From Desulforapulum autotrophicum (GTDB taxonomy: Bacteria; Desulfobacterota; Desulfobacteria; Desulfobacterales; Desulfolunaceae), in contig DYJE01000001.1 in NCBI GenBank assembly GCA_020723285.1, positions 311,509 to 375,508 of the forward strand: a stretch of DNA of 64,000 nucleotides. Direction: 5' to 3'. The position numbers and the translations under genes are program-made. The stretch's first letter is position 1, and each line of letters opens with the position of its first letter. This document shows positions 44,438-55,172 of this stretch, piece after piece. Below the pieces are notes generated by a model. That model was not told where the DNA came from, searched no databases, and saw nothing but the letters and a program-made list of their open reading frames with translations.

Positions 44438-44710
44438 CCTGTCATTCCGGGCGGTAACCGCACTGCGGCACAGCCTGTTTCATCCACAGCCCATATCAAA
44501 CCATGATGCCGGAATTCCGAAGCCGACCCGGAATCCACCTCCGCATAGGCAATAATGATTGAGACTGAAACCTATTCCAACTTTGCCATAAACGCGAGCA
44601 TGGATTCCGGGTCGGCTTCGGGAGTCGGAGGGCGTCGTTCTGCAATGGGTGATGCTGCCTCAAACGTCCTGACATTTCGTAGGCCGCCCGGAATGACAGA
44701 GCGGAGGGTG
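44438..44710. repeat. nested palindromic repeat unit B
   Basis: Left outer arm 44438-44454 and right outer arm 44684-44699 are inverted; inner arms 44508-44546 and 44598-44630 likewise. It is strongly similar to unit A throughout, including the non-palindromic TGCAATGGGTGATGCTG near 44641. About 25 bp before the left arm (TCAAATCCACGACGCTCCCC) are shared with unit C. Confidence 0.85.
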
Positions 44711-44861
44711 ATTCAGGGAATTGGCTGTCATGCTGTGACAAGTGTCAAGAGTAAAGTTACGACCCTAACTCGACGACCCAATCCGACACCAACTTGCATT
44801 GAGTGTCTGGAGCAAAGACCCCATTTTGCAACATCTATCAAATCCACGACACTCCCCCATC

Positions 44862-45130
44862 CCTGTCATTCCGGGCGGTCTCCTCATAATGACACAGTCC
44901 GTTTCAACCACAACATCACGTTAAATCGCGACTCCCGATTCCCGAAGCCGACCCGGAATCCACCTCCGCATTTGTGAAAATGGCTGAAGTTAAAACACAT
45001 GTAAACTTTACCGAAAACGCGGACATGGATTCGGGGCGGTTTCGTGTTTCAAACTGTGATGATTTGCCATGGTCGATTCTGTTTCAGACAACTCTTCATA
45101 ACCAAGGTCGCCGGAATGACAAAGCGAAGT
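44862..45130. repeat. nested palindromic repeat unit C, more diverged
   Basis: Left outer arm 44862-44878 and left inner arm 44937-44970 are well kept; the right inner (45019-45044) and right outer (45109-45130) arms are degenerate. Starts of A, B and C are spaced 463 and 424 bp. Confidence 0.75.
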
Positions 45131-45171
45131 CGGACGAAAAAGGGGCTGGACACAGGTCTGCTTAATTGAAA

Positions 45172-45217
45172 CAAAAAAACGTCCAACGAATGTAATTCGT
45201 TGGACGTCATTTTTTTT
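45172..45217 (-). terminator. Rho-independent terminator of the tRNA gene
   Basis: ACGTCCAACGAAT (45179-45191) and its complement (45195-45207) form a perfect 13-bp stem with a 3-nt loop, flanked by A and T runs on the two sides. It lies just after the tRNA 3' end and could also act on the plus strand. Confidence 0.9.
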
Positions 45218-45220
45218 AAG

Positions 45221-45296
45221 TGGTGGAGCTGAGGGGGATCGAACCCCTGACCTCATGGCTGCCAGCCATGCGCTCTCCCAGCTGAGCTACAACCCC
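45221..45296 (-). tRNA. tRNA-Ala, anticodon GGC
   Basis: Read on the minus strand: acceptor GGGGTTG pairs with CAGCTCC, D-arm TAGCTCAGCTGGGAGAGC, anticodon stem CATGG/CCATG around loop CTGGCAG (anticodon GGC), T-arm GGGGTTCGATCCCCC, and an encoded CCA end. All conserved tRNA bases are in place. Confidence 0.97.
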
Positions 45297-45310
45297 ACAA
45301 GAGTGATGCT

Positions 45311-45339
45311 TTAATATATAAAACCCTGGACGGTGTCAA
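45311..45339 (-). promoter_or_regulatory. promoter of the tRNA-Ala gene
   Basis: On the minus strand TTGACA (45339-45334), a 17-bp spacer and TATTAA (45316-45311) lie just before the tRNA 5' end at 45296, giving a very short leader. Confidence 0.7.
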
Positions 45340-45381
45340 CACAATATTTCAAAGAGTCGATTTTTCAGGCGAACGAACGGT

Positions 45382-46563
45382 TCAGGGTATCACCCCATTG
45401 AGCAGAAACAGCTTCAGGCCGCCATGGAAAAACCCGTGCTGACGGACAAACCCCGGCACCTTGACCGCCGCCTTGTCAAACGGCGATACGATAGCAAACC
45501 GCCAGCCTTTGAAACGGTTCCCGAACAGATTGAACAAATCCCGGATCATGCGCTTGCTGCCGGCCTCCGTCCCCAGGCGCAGGCCGTAGGGGGGATTGAC
45601 GATGACAAGACCTTTTTCATCACACGGAGGATAAAGATCGAACACATCGGCCTGTCTGACCTGGATAATGTCCGCAAAACCCGCCGTCTTTGAAGCCCCT
45701 TTCAGGGCGTCGCACACCATAGGGTCGGTGTCCGAAGCAAACACCTTAGCCTGGGTGTCCTTCCGGATTTGTTCTTCGGCCTGTTTTCGGGCATACCTGT
45801 AAGCGCCTTCCCTGAAACAAGGCCATACCTGGAACGAGAAATTCCTGTACCAGCCCGGCGGGATGTTTTTCGCCATCATGGCCGCTTCAAAGGAAAAGGA
45901 GCCAGAGCCGCACATGGGGTCCAGAAGGGGCATCCTTCCGTCGTAACCGGCAAGAACGAGAAGCCCGGCGGCCAGGGTTTCCCGCATGGGGGCCCTGCCG
46001 CCCTGGTTTTTGAGGCCGCGCATGTAAAGCAGGTCGCCCGAGCTGTCCAGGGAAATATCGAACCGGTCGTGGATGTTGCGGACAAACAGGTTCTGGATGT
46101 CCGCCGCTGAATCCTCCGAAGACAGAGATGGTCCTTCCGACTCAAGCCGGAGGTAGGCGTTTTCCCGGATTCTCTGGTCAATGGCTCCGGTATGATGGAG
46201 CCGGGACTTTGTCGCCGTCACGTGAACCTTGAGGGGCTGGTTTTTCGCAAGATACAGTTCCCAGGGTAAGTCTTTCGCCTTCTTTTCCAGGGTTTTGAAA
46301 TCCGTGGCGGTGAACGAGGCGATGCGCATGATGATCCGCGAGGCGGTCCGCACGTGAAGATTGGCGAGGTAAGCCTCTGAAACCGTCCCTGAAAATTCAA
46401 GGCCGCCATCCACCTCATCCACTGTCCGGCCAGGCCCCAGCAATCGTTCAAGTTCATCACGGCAGACCCGGACAAGGCCGGGAGCGACCACGACGAAAAA
46501 CCGGTGCTGCCGGGCCGTGACATTCCGTTTGATTCTTTTTTCCAGGGCATCAGCCTTAGACAT
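45382..46563 (-). CDS. RlmL-type THUMP RNA methyltransferase
   Basis: 393 residues, matching the N-terminal half of E. coli RlmL (YcbY) and the stand-alone YpsC family that methylates guanine N2 in 23S rRNA. Residues 20-60 start with a ferredoxin-like domain; a THUMP domain covers about 60-170 (RIASFTATDFKTLEKKAKDL). The Rossmann methyltransferase has motif I DPMCGSGSFSFEAA and the catalytic VNPPYGLRLG. It begins 12 bp after the DUF362 gene. rlmL is the best guess; the exact target base is not proven. Confidence 0.9.
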   Translation of the reverse strand: MSKADALEKRIKRNVTARQHRFFVVVAPGLVRVCRDELERLLGPGRTVDEVDGGLEFSGTVSEAYLANLHVRTASRIIMRIASFTATDFKTLEKKAKDLPWELYLAKNQPLKVHVTATKSRLHHTGAIDQRIRENAYLRLESEGPSLSSEDSAADIQNLFVRNIHDRFDISLDSSGDLLYMRGLKNQGGRAPMRETLAAGLLVLAGYDGRMPLLDPMCGSGSFSFEAAMMAKNIPPGWYRNFSFQVWPCFREGAYRYARKQAEEQIRKDTQAKVFASDTDPMVCDALKGASKTAGFADIIQVRQADVFDLYPPCDEKGLVIVNPPYGLRLGTEAGSKRMIRDLFNLFGNRFKGWRFAIVSPFDKAAVKVPGFVRQHGFFHGGLKLFLLNGVIP

Positions 46564-46575
46564 GCATCGTCACCG

Positions 46576-47706
46576 TCAATCCTTCAACCCTAAGGTTTCC
46601 ATCATTTCAAGGGTGTAAGCCCGTGTTCCGAGACCCAGCTTTTCGGCGTAATCCAGCTGGATTTCCCAGTCCACCTGGGGATAGAGCCCTTTGAATTTAT
46701 CTTCGCCGGGAAGAATGTTGGTCTTAAGACAGGAGCCTGTGGACGCTTCTTCGCGGTTCACCAGATCGGCGCAGGCCTGGTCGAGGGCCACAGGGTCGAG
46801 AGAGGCCAGAATACCGATATCCTTGACGATGGGCGTGTCGCTGTGGTTGACACAGTCGCACATGGGCGAGATGTTGTTGACGAAATTCACGTACAAAACT
46901 TTGCCGTTTTTCGGCTGGATCACCGCTTTGGTGTATTCCATCATGCCTTCGAGAAACACCGGCACACTCTGGTTCCAGCGGATCTGCACCGCTTCAACGG
47001 CGCAGACCACGATGCATTCGCCGCAGCCGATGCATTTCGTTTCGTCGATCACGGCCTTCTTGTCGTCGTTAAATGAAATGGCGGATGAAGGGCAGTGTTT
47101 TTTACATTCGCCGCAGGACACGCAACGTTTCCGGATCACCTTGGGCGACACAGTGGAATGCATGGCCAGCTTCCCCCGCCTTGACGCGCAGCCCATGCCC
47201 ACGTTTTTCAGGGCTCCTCCGAAACCGGACAGTTCGTGACCCTTGAAATGGGCGAGGCTGATCAGGGCATCGGCATGGTGGATGTCCGTCCCGATATACG
47301 CCGAGGTGAAATGCTTGCCGTCAACGGGCACCGCCACATCGGCCAGCCCCCTCAACCCGTCCGCGATCACCAGGGGCGCGTCCACCACCGAATAGGCGAA
47401 GCCGTTTTTCACCGCCGTTTCAAGATGACTGGGCGTATCGCTCCGCGTCCCGGCGTAAAGGGTGTTGGTGTCTGTGAGAAAGGGTTTGCCGCCCAGAGCT
47501 TTGACAGCTTCCACAACCGTCCCCAGAAAAACCGGCCGGATAAAGGCCGTACCGCCCCGCTCTCCGAAATGGAGCTTCACCGCCGTTAAGTCGCGTTTGC
47601 CCACCACATCCTCAAGCCCCGCGGTTTTCATCAGCCGCGCCAGCTTGGCGGTCAGGCTTTCCCTGAACGTCGCCCTGAAATCCATGAAATATACCGGTGA
47701 TGCCAT
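46576..47706 (-). CDS. DUF362 protein with two [4Fe-4S] motifs
   Basis: 376 residues from the ATG at 47706, which follows GAGGAG; an earlier in-frame ATG lacks one. The DUF362 part (AVKLHFGERGGTAFIRPVFL; LISLAHFKGHELSGFGGALK; NVGMGCASRRGK) surrounds a two-cluster ferredoxin insert (CVSCGECKKHC and CIGCGECIVVC). Function of the family is unknown; redox or metal-centre chemistry is implied by the clusters. A YkgJ-type cysteine-cluster gene is divergent on the other side. Confidence 0.9.
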   Translation of the reverse strand: MASPVYFMDFRATFRESLTAKLARLMKTAGLEDVVGKRDLTAVKLHFGERGGTAFIRPVFLGTVVEAVKALGGKPFLTDTNTLYAGTRSDTPSHLETAVKNGFAYSVVDAPLVIADGLRGLADVAVPVDGKHFTSAYIGTDIHHADALISLAHFKGHELSGFGGALKNVGMGCASRRGKLAMHSTVSPKVIRKRCVSCGECKKHCPSSAISFNDDKKAVIDETKCIGCGECIVVCAVEAVQIRWNQSVPVFLEGMMEYTKAVIQPKNGKVLYVNFVNNISPMCDCVNHSDTPIVKDIGILASLDPVALDQACADLVNREEASTGSCLKTNILPGEDKFKGLYPQVDWEIQLDYAEKLGLGTRAYTLEMMETLGLKD

Positions 47707-47882
47707 CTTTAATCTCCTCTTCTTGAGGTCATTATGAAGTCGTTTCTGCGCTTGTGTCTTAGCCGGATACACGGTAATAAACGGGGACAGTTTAACCAAC
47801 GGATCGGTTTCCGTCAAGGCGGGTGATCTGGTTCAATGCCTGGGACAGGTTCCAAAATTTCAAAGACATCAAAGGAAAGAAT

Positions 47883-48566
47883 ATGACTGAAGAAAATGTG
47901 AAATGGAAAAAACTGGAAGATCTGTATCGCCTTCACGACGATTTTCTTTCTTCGGCGGATTCGTCCTGCCGCAGGGGCTGCGCCACCTGCTGCACCCGCA
48001 ATGTCACCCTCACCAGCCTTGAAGGTTCCTATCTTCTCGGAAACCTGAATGACACGCTGAAAACCGAAACGCTGAAGCGGATCCGCGAGCATCTGGACAA
48101 GCCGCGCCTTGTTCCCCTTCTTACCGTCAATGCCATGGCTCAGCTTTGCATACATGGAGAAGACCTGCCCGAAGAATCCTGCGATCCGGCCTGGACACCC
48201 TGCCCCCTTCTCGACGAAGGATCTTGCACGGTGTACACGTTCCGGCCCCTGGCCTGCCGGGCCATGGTGTCGAAAAGCGTCTGCGGGTCATCGGGCGAAG
48301 CAGATATGGACGATGTCCTTTTCACCCTGAACAACGTTTTCATGCAGGTTCTCGAACATATGGACCAGGGCGGCGCTTACGCCAACATGATGGATATGCT
48401 GCTTCATCTTTCCGAGGGGGAACGGCTGGAACATTATAAGATTCAAGGGGTTCACAAAGACCTGCCGCCGGAATTCCTGTTAAACCGGACCTTGATGTTT
48501 CTGATGATCCCACCCGATCACCGGGCCATGATGAAACCGGTGATCGAGGCCTTGCAGGCCTTGTAA
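47883..48566 (+). CDS. YkgJ-family cysteine-cluster protein
   Basis: 227 residues from the ATG at 47883 after AAAGGA. The Cys pattern CRRGCATCCTRN near the N-terminus plus later CPLL and CTVYTFRPLACRA defines the UPF0153/YkgJ family, thought to bind zinc or an iron-sulfur centre. The C-terminal 80 residues are helical and not assigned. The function is unknown. It is followed 84 bp downstream by a Fic-fold gene. Confidence 0.85.
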   Translation: MTEENVKWKKLEDLYRLHDDFLSSADSSCRRGCATCCTRNVTLTSLEGSYLLGNLNDTLKTETLKRIREHLDKPRLVPLLTVNAMAQLCIHGEDLPEESCDPAWTPCPLLDEGSCTVYTFRPLACRAMVSKSVCGSSGEADMDDVLFTLNNVFMQVLEHMDQGGAYANMMDMLLHLSEGERLEHYKIQGVHKDLPPEFLLNRTLMFLMIPPDHRAMMKPVIEALQAL

Positions 48567-48650
48567 ACAGATGAACATCCCACACCCGAAGTCGAATATC
48601 TTGATGCCAGCAGATCTTACCATTCAGACATGAATTTTTAAGGATGAAAC

Positions 48651-49340
48651 ATGCTTGAAACCCGATGGAACATGAAACCCCACAAGGCCAAAGCCCTCAT
48701 GCTTGCCAAGCGTCAACTGGCGGAACTTGTCTGCGATGCCGTCAATCTGGAAGGGCTCCCATTCACGCTGCCTGAAATTCAAACCCTCCTGGATGGGGTC
48801 ACGGTGGGTGGCCATAAAATCAGCGATCAGAACATTGCCCTGAACCAGGCCAATGCCTGGCGGATGCTGTTCTCTCTCATTGAAGAAAACCGGTTCGAAA
48901 TCACTCCTGAAACCCTGTGTGCCCTTCATGCTGTAGCGGCGAAAGACGACGCTCTGGAGTGGGGGCGTTTCAGGTCAGGAGGGGTCACCATCGCGGGCAC
49001 GGCGTACATGCCGCCTAAAGCTTCTGATTTACCGTATCTTTTCGATTGCATGATTGCCGAAGCGTCAGACATCCCCGACGTGTATGACCGGGCCATTCAT
49101 TATTTTCTGACCATGGCCCGTTACCAGTTTTTTTACGATGTAAACAAACGCATGGGGCGTTTCGTGATGAACGGATTTCTTCTGGCCAGCGGATTTCCGG
49201 CCATCAACCTGCCAGCCAGACGTCAGCTTGAATTCAACCGGTTGATGCTGTCTTTCTACGAGGATGGAGTTCAAAAGCCCATGAACATCTTTATGCGTTC
49301 ATGCCTGGACGAACGCATCATCACCATCATGAGCGAATAA
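48651..49340 (+). CDS. Fic-fold protein with altered active-site motif
   Basis: 229 residues. Fic enzymes transfer AMP or other groups from nucleotides using HPFxDGNGR. Here the motif reads QFFYDVNKRMGRFVM: His becomes Gln, and the anion-binding Gly-Asn-Gly becomes Val-Asn-Lys, while Asp, Asn and the Arg residues stay. An N-terminal VNLEGLPFTLPEIQTLL resembles the inhibitory helix region (S/T-x3-E-G) but lacks the Ser/Thr. No antitoxin gene is next to it. It may be catalytically changed or inactive. The ATG follows AAGGA. Confidence 0.82.
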   Translation: MLETRWNMKPHKAKALMLAKRQLAELVCDAVNLEGLPFTLPEIQTLLDGVTVGGHKISDQNIALNQANAWRMLFSLIEENRFEITPETLCALHAVAAKDDALEWGRFRSGGVTIAGTAYMPPKASDLPYLFDCMIAEASDIPDVYDRAIHYFLTMARYQFFYDVNKRMGRFVMNGFLLASGFPAINLPARRQLEFNRLMLSFYEDGVQKPMNIFMRSCLDERIITIMSE

Positions 49341-49349
49341 AATCTGATA

Positions 49350-50881
<1,532 letters not shown>

Positions 50882-51284
50882 GCGGCTCTCCAAGAATTTC
50901 ATAAAGTTTCGCCCGGATTTCTTCAGGTGTGAACGGTTTCTTGATATAGCCCGCAACACCTTTTTCCCTGAACTCATCGATTCTCACTTTGCTTCCTTCG
51001 GTGGTGATGACCACAACGGGAATGCTTCTCAGAAGTTCATCGCCCTTCATCTGATTCACAAGCTCAAGGCCGTTCATTCCGGGCATGTTATAATCGGTCA
51101 AAACAATATCGATCCATTTTTCCCTCAGTATACCCAGAGCTTCCGCTCCGTCTGCGGCTTCATCGTAGTCCGCCATGGCAAAACCCGACGCCATGATGGT
51201 TTTCCTTATCACTTTCCTCATGGGCAATGAGTCATCCACAACCAGAATAGTAAACGCCATGATAACCCCCGAAAAAGGCTTTTT

Positions 51285-52133
51285 TCAGATCACTTTCAGC
51301 AGCTCTTCCACCCGTTTCATTTCACTTCCGAATGACGCGATGATTTCCTGAAGATCAAGGGGCGATATGCCCAGCCTCTTCAGCACGTCCCTGTGGAAAC
51401 GGTAAGCCAGACCGTCCGCGCCGCCTCCGATACCCATCATCATGCATACATTGTCCGCAACATAGAGGATCTGGGTTTCAAGGTCATCGCGAGCCGCTTC
51501 ATCATTCAGATGATGGTTCTTGATCATGCTGATCATTTTGGGTGAAAAATCCCACATTTCCGCCACCAACCCCCCCAGTTCGGCATGATCGATTCCTATC
51601 ACCTTCTTTTCCGCTTCTTTGAAACTAAACCCCTTCTTTTTCACGAGATCGTCAATTTTTGTAAAAGAATCCCCGACAAAGCGGTCCAGAATGACCTTTC
51701 CAATATCCTTGAGCAAAGCAGCGGTGAAAATCATCTGTTTGTGTTCCGAACCTTTTTTTTCCGCCAGATCACGGGCAATCAATGCGGACGACACGGCGTG
51801 TTTCCAGAGCTCACCTTCATGAAGACCGTAACCCTCCTGGCCCTTGATCAGGTTTGAAGCCCCGGATTTCATAAGAACCATATCCACAACCTGATTCAGT
51901 CCCATCATGGTGACGGCGTCATGAACCGAGTCAACACGCCTTGGAAGGGCGTAATACGCTGAATTACACATCTTGAGAATATTGGCGGTAATCACCGGAT
52001 CATAGAGAATGATCTCGGCGATATCGGTCATAGAGCTTTTGGAGTCTTCAACAGCGTCCATAATCTGATTGACCACGGCGGGAATGGGTTTTAAATTATC
52101 GATCTCCTTGATCAAATCCTTGATGGCGCTCAT
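51285..52133 (-). CDS. HDOD-domain protein
   Basis: 282 residues, an HDOD (HD-related output) domain: LKPIPAVVNQIMDAVEDSKS, ADIILYDP-like IAEIILYDPVITANILKMCN, AVTMMGLNQVVDMVL and ELWKHAVSSALIARDLAEKK. Metal-binding His-Asp residues of true HD phosphohydrolases are not all kept, as usual in HDOD. Its start overlaps the cheD stop (ATGA), so it is translationally coupled. HDOD proteins often sit in chemotaxis or c-di-GMP operons; the role is unknown. Confidence 0.88.
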   Translation of the reverse strand: MSAIKDLIKEIDNLKPIPAVVNQIMDAVEDSKSSMTDIAEIILYDPVITANILKMCNSAYYALPRRVDSVHDAVTMMGLNQVVDMVLMKSGASNLIKGQEGYGLHEGELWKHAVSSALIARDLAEKKGSEHKQMIFTAALLKDIGKVILDRFVGDSFTKIDDLVKKKGFSFKEAEKKVIGIDHAELGGLVAEMWDFSPKMISMIKNHHLNDEAARDDLETQILYVADNVCMMMGIGGGADGLAYRFHRDVLKRLGISPLDLQEIIASFGSEMKRVEELLKVI

Positions 52134-52609
52134 AGTTTCTCCTCGACTTTTCCGGACGTTTTCATATAAATGTCCCCGGTACCGATTTCGATCCGTATGG
52201 TCCGGTTGACATTGCCGCCCACGTCTTCATGATCGATGATCACTCCATTCTTGAAAAACAATTTTCGCAACGCCATGTGATTGCGTTTGCCAATATTGAA
52301 AAACCCTTTCTGATCAAGAATCTGAGCCCCACCCACCACCACGACTTTCATACGGCTTTTCAAAGCCCCAAGGCCGTATGCGGATTTAAAAAGTGAAGGA
52401 ATCCCCGTATCCGCAAACATGTAAGGATTTTTCTCCGCCTTTTCTTTGTCAATCTGTGATTCGGGCAACATGTAATGCAGCATCCCGCCCACTTTCACCT
52501 GAGAATCGTAAATAACGACCCCGATGCAGGACCCCAGGGAATATGTAATCAGCACTTCATCCTTGTTGTTGCTGACTTTCATATCGGACACGCCCACAAT
52601 AGTTTTCAC
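52130..52609 (-). CDS. cheD: chemoreceptor glutamine deamidase
   Basis: 159 residues. The catalytic Cys is in YSLGSCIGVVIYD and the His in GGMLHYMLPES; Thr is probably supplied near NRTIRIEIGTG. It deamidates receptor glutamines and, in some species, binds CheC. The GTG start at 52609 follows AGAGGTAG. Lies between cheA (35 bp) and the HDOD gene. Confidence 0.93.
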   Translation of the reverse strand: MKTIVGVSDMKVSNNKDEVLITYSLGSCIGVVIYDSQVKVGGMLHYMLPESQIDKEKAEKNPYMFADTGIPSLFKSAYGLGALKSRMKVVVVGGAQILDQKGFFNIGKRNHMALRKLFFKNGVIIDHEDVGGNVNRTIRIEIGTGDIYMKTSGKVEEKL

Positions 52610-52644
52610 ACAACTACCTCTTCATGAGTGATTGATGTCGAACA

Positions 52645-54831
52645 TCAAAGGGTCAAAGCCACTTCAAACAGTCCGGCGATATCGAGAATCAGACCCACTT
52701 TGCCATCGCCCATGATGGCACCGCCCGCGAGACCCTTGATGCCTTCAAGGGACTCGCCGAGACTTTTGATGACGTATTCTTCTTTGCCGAGAAGCTCGTC
52801 GATCAGTATGCATCGTTGTTCTTTGTTGTTCTCGACCACAATGGCGATATTATTCCAGATCTCACAATGATCCATACTGACATTGCAGATTCTGCTCAGC
52901 CGGATGACCGGAACAAGGCTTTTTCTGAACATCAGCATTTCCCCCTTGCCTTCCAGGGTGAAATAGTCTTCTTTCCGAGGCTTGAATGATTCCAGGATGG
53001 CCATGGTTGGAACGATAAACCGTTCATGGCCCACCCGGACAAGCATGCCTTCGATGATCGCAAGAGTCAGGGGCAACGTGATGACAAACGTGGAGCCCTT
53101 CCCCTCCTCGGAATAAATGGCAAGACGCCCGTTCAGGTTATCGATGGCTTTTTTCACCACATCCATGCCCACACCTCTTCCCGAGATGCCGGTAATGGAT
53201 TTTGCCGTTGAAAAACCTGGTTTCATGATCAGCTGGAATATCTCTGCATCGGAAAGGTCCGCATTCGAGTCAATCAGCCCTAGAGACATGGCTTTTTCCA
53301 GTATACGGAGGGTGTTAAGCCCCTTTCCGTCATCGCTGATCTCGATGACGATATGCCCTCCCTTGTGATAGGCTTTAAGACTGACAGTCCCTTTTTCCGG
53401 CTTTCCTGACTTCCCTCGTTCAACTGCCGTTTCAAGGCCATGATCGATGGAATTCCTGATCATGTGGACCATCGGCTCGTAAAGGGCTTCCACCACATTC
53501 CTGTCGATTTCCGTATCTTCACCACTCATGACCAGAGCTACGTCTTTCTTGCAGCTTCTCGCCACATCCCGGACAAGACGCACCATCTTCTGAAACGTGT
53601 TGCCGATGGGCACCATGCGCATACTCATGGCGATTTTCTGGATGTTCGATACAATCTGTCCCAGATGATTGAGATTCTGCATCATCTTCTGGCCTGTCCC
53701 GTCCTTGGAATACGCATCCTGCCTGAGCATGGACTGGGCGATGACCAGTTCACCGGTGAGATCCACCAGATTATCCAGTTTGTTTGTGTCCACCTTCACC
53801 TGAAAAACACCCTGTCCACGGCCTCTTTTCTGCTCCCTCAAGGCCGAAATCACTTCTTTGGTTTCAATCCCCTCCTCTTCGACCAGAATTTCTCCAAGCC
53901 GCCTTTCAGGATTTTCCTCCTGTATCTCCAGGGCCTCTGCAAGCTGCTTTTCCTTGAGCACACCCCGATCGATCAAAATTTCACCCATCATTTTTGGAGT
54001 GTCTGAAACCGCCCGTGATTCATTGATGGTCTCGATTTTTTGTGTGAGATATTCGATATCGATGGCATGGTCATCGGCGGTATGCCCATTTTTCAGACCG
54101 TCCTCCACGCAATCGATGAGTTTTTTCAAAACATCCACCGCCTGAAGGATCACATCGGTAATCAACTGGTCGATCACGCATTTTCCGGTTCTCGCGCTGT
54201 CCAGAAGATTTTCCGTCGCATGAGACAATACGTTGATCTTCCGCAGATCCAAAAAACCGGATATGCCTTTCAATGTGTGAAAAGGTCTGAAAATGGCGTT
54301 GATGATCTCTTTGTCCTCGGGGCTTTCCTCAAGATCGATCAGATTGAGTTCGATGGTTTCAAGATTTTCCCTGGACTCAATAATAAAATCACCCAATATT
54401 TCAAGGTCTTCCTCTTCAAGAGATCTAACCGACGTAGAAACTGGTTGTTTTTTCTTTTGATTGTTATGGGTATCCGAATCGTTTTGCAGAGGAATTTTCA
54501 AATGCTCTTTGACTTCATCGGTTTCAAAGGTAAACGTCTCACCTTTCATAAAGACCCGTGTCATGGCCCTCATCATCACAACACCGTCCTTCAAGGGTTC
54601 CATGTCCTCAATATCGCCTAATACGACACCCTCCATGTAACGTCTCGATAGATTCAGGACTGAGAGGAATTCATGATCCACACAGCTCTGCGACTCCCTT
54701 TCGAGGTTTTCGTAGACATTCAGAATTCGGCCCAGTCCGGGAATATCATCGTTGCACATGCGACAGATGACCGCCGCAACATCGTCCAGGCTTGTTCTAA
54801 GGTTCTGTAAGGTATCGCTTGGATTTTCCAT
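52645..54831 (-). CDS. cheA: chemotaxis histidine kinase
   Basis: 728 residues. An N-terminal extension of about 130 residues of unknown function precedes the Hpt (P1) domain, with His in IFRPFHTLKGISGFL near 183. A linker segment (MMGEILIDRGVLKEKQLAEA) looks like an MshEN-type helical unit and is unusual here. Then P3 dimerisation (VDTNKLDNLVDLTGELVIAQ), the ATPase (HMIRNSIDHGLE; DDGKGLN; GRGVGMDVV) and the CheW-like P5 (VRVGHERFIVPTMAILESF). No cheW, cheR or receptor gene is in this operon, so it must use partners encoded elsewhere. Confidence 0.94.
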   Translation of the reverse strand: MENPSDTLQNLRTSLDDVAAVICRMCNDDIPGLGRILNVYENLERESQSCVDHEFLSVLNLSRRYMEGVVLGDIEDMEPLKDGVVMMRAMTRVFMKGETFTFETDEVKEHLKIPLQNDSDTHNNQKKKQPVSTSVRSLEEEDLEILGDFIIESRENLETIELNLIDLEESPEDKEIINAIFRPFHTLKGISGFLDLRKINVLSHATENLLDSARTGKCVIDQLITDVILQAVDVLKKLIDCVEDGLKNGHTADDHAIDIEYLTQKIETINESRAVSDTPKMMGEILIDRGVLKEKQLAEALEIQEENPERRLGEILVEEEGIETKEVISALREQKRGRGQGVFQVKVDTNKLDNLVDLTGELVIAQSMLRQDAYSKDGTGQKMMQNLNHLGQIVSNIQKIAMSMRMVPIGNTFQKMVRLVRDVARSCKKDVALVMSGEDTEIDRNVVEALYEPMVHMIRNSIDHGLETAVERGKSGKPEKGTVSLKAYHKGGHIVIEISDDGKGLNTLRILEKAMSLGLIDSNADLSDAEIFQLIMKPGFSTAKSITGISGRGVGMDVVKKAIDNLNGRLAIYSEEGKGSTFVITLPLTLAIIEGMLVRVGHERFIVPTMAILESFKPRKEDYFTLEGKGEMLMFRKSLVPVIRLSRICNVSMDHCEIWNNIAIVVENNKEQRCILIDELLGKEEYVIKSLGESLEGIKGLAGGAIMGDGKVGLILDIAGLFEVALTL

Positions 54832-55172
54832 AGATAGACTGTCCGTTCAGTGTCAACTGTTTAAGCGTTGGATATGACAGTTACATAAAGCCGGCACGAC
54901 AGGTTCGAAAGCCGGACATCAAGCATTTAATGCCGAGAGGAATAATGAACTTATTTTGGATTACATGAGCATTTACAGATACGAATCATGAAATAATACG
55001 AACAATTTGTAAAATTATAACGTAGACCCTGCTGCATTGTCAATTAGGAATTATCACAGCGCATGGCCATGAAAACATACGGCTCCGAACCACAGGTTGA
55101 CAAAAGAAAAGCCTGTCTTAGTTTGATATCTCAGACATCAATGTTGACTATTATAATATGGAGAGTTGAATC
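54832..55172. other. intergenic region between cheA and a divergent gene
   Basis: AT-rich to the right. An octamer AAAGCCGG occurs twice in direct orientation (near 54887 and 54911). No convincing promoter pair or gene is seen; promoters for the two divergent genes must nevertheless lie here. Confidence 0.3.

Noticed and set aside
43975-45130. CRISPR array
   Set aside because: The repeats are about 270 bp, internally palindromic and irregularly spaced, with no short regular repeats, spacers or cas genes.
45134-45217. Riboswitch or small RNA before the tRNA
   Set aside because: The hairpin has the A/T-flanked form of a bidirectional terminator and no further structure.
43936-45256. Several ORFs of 60-140 codons containing MDSGSASG-type peptides
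   Set aside because: They are translations of the palindromic repeats; the same peptides recur because the DNA recurs.
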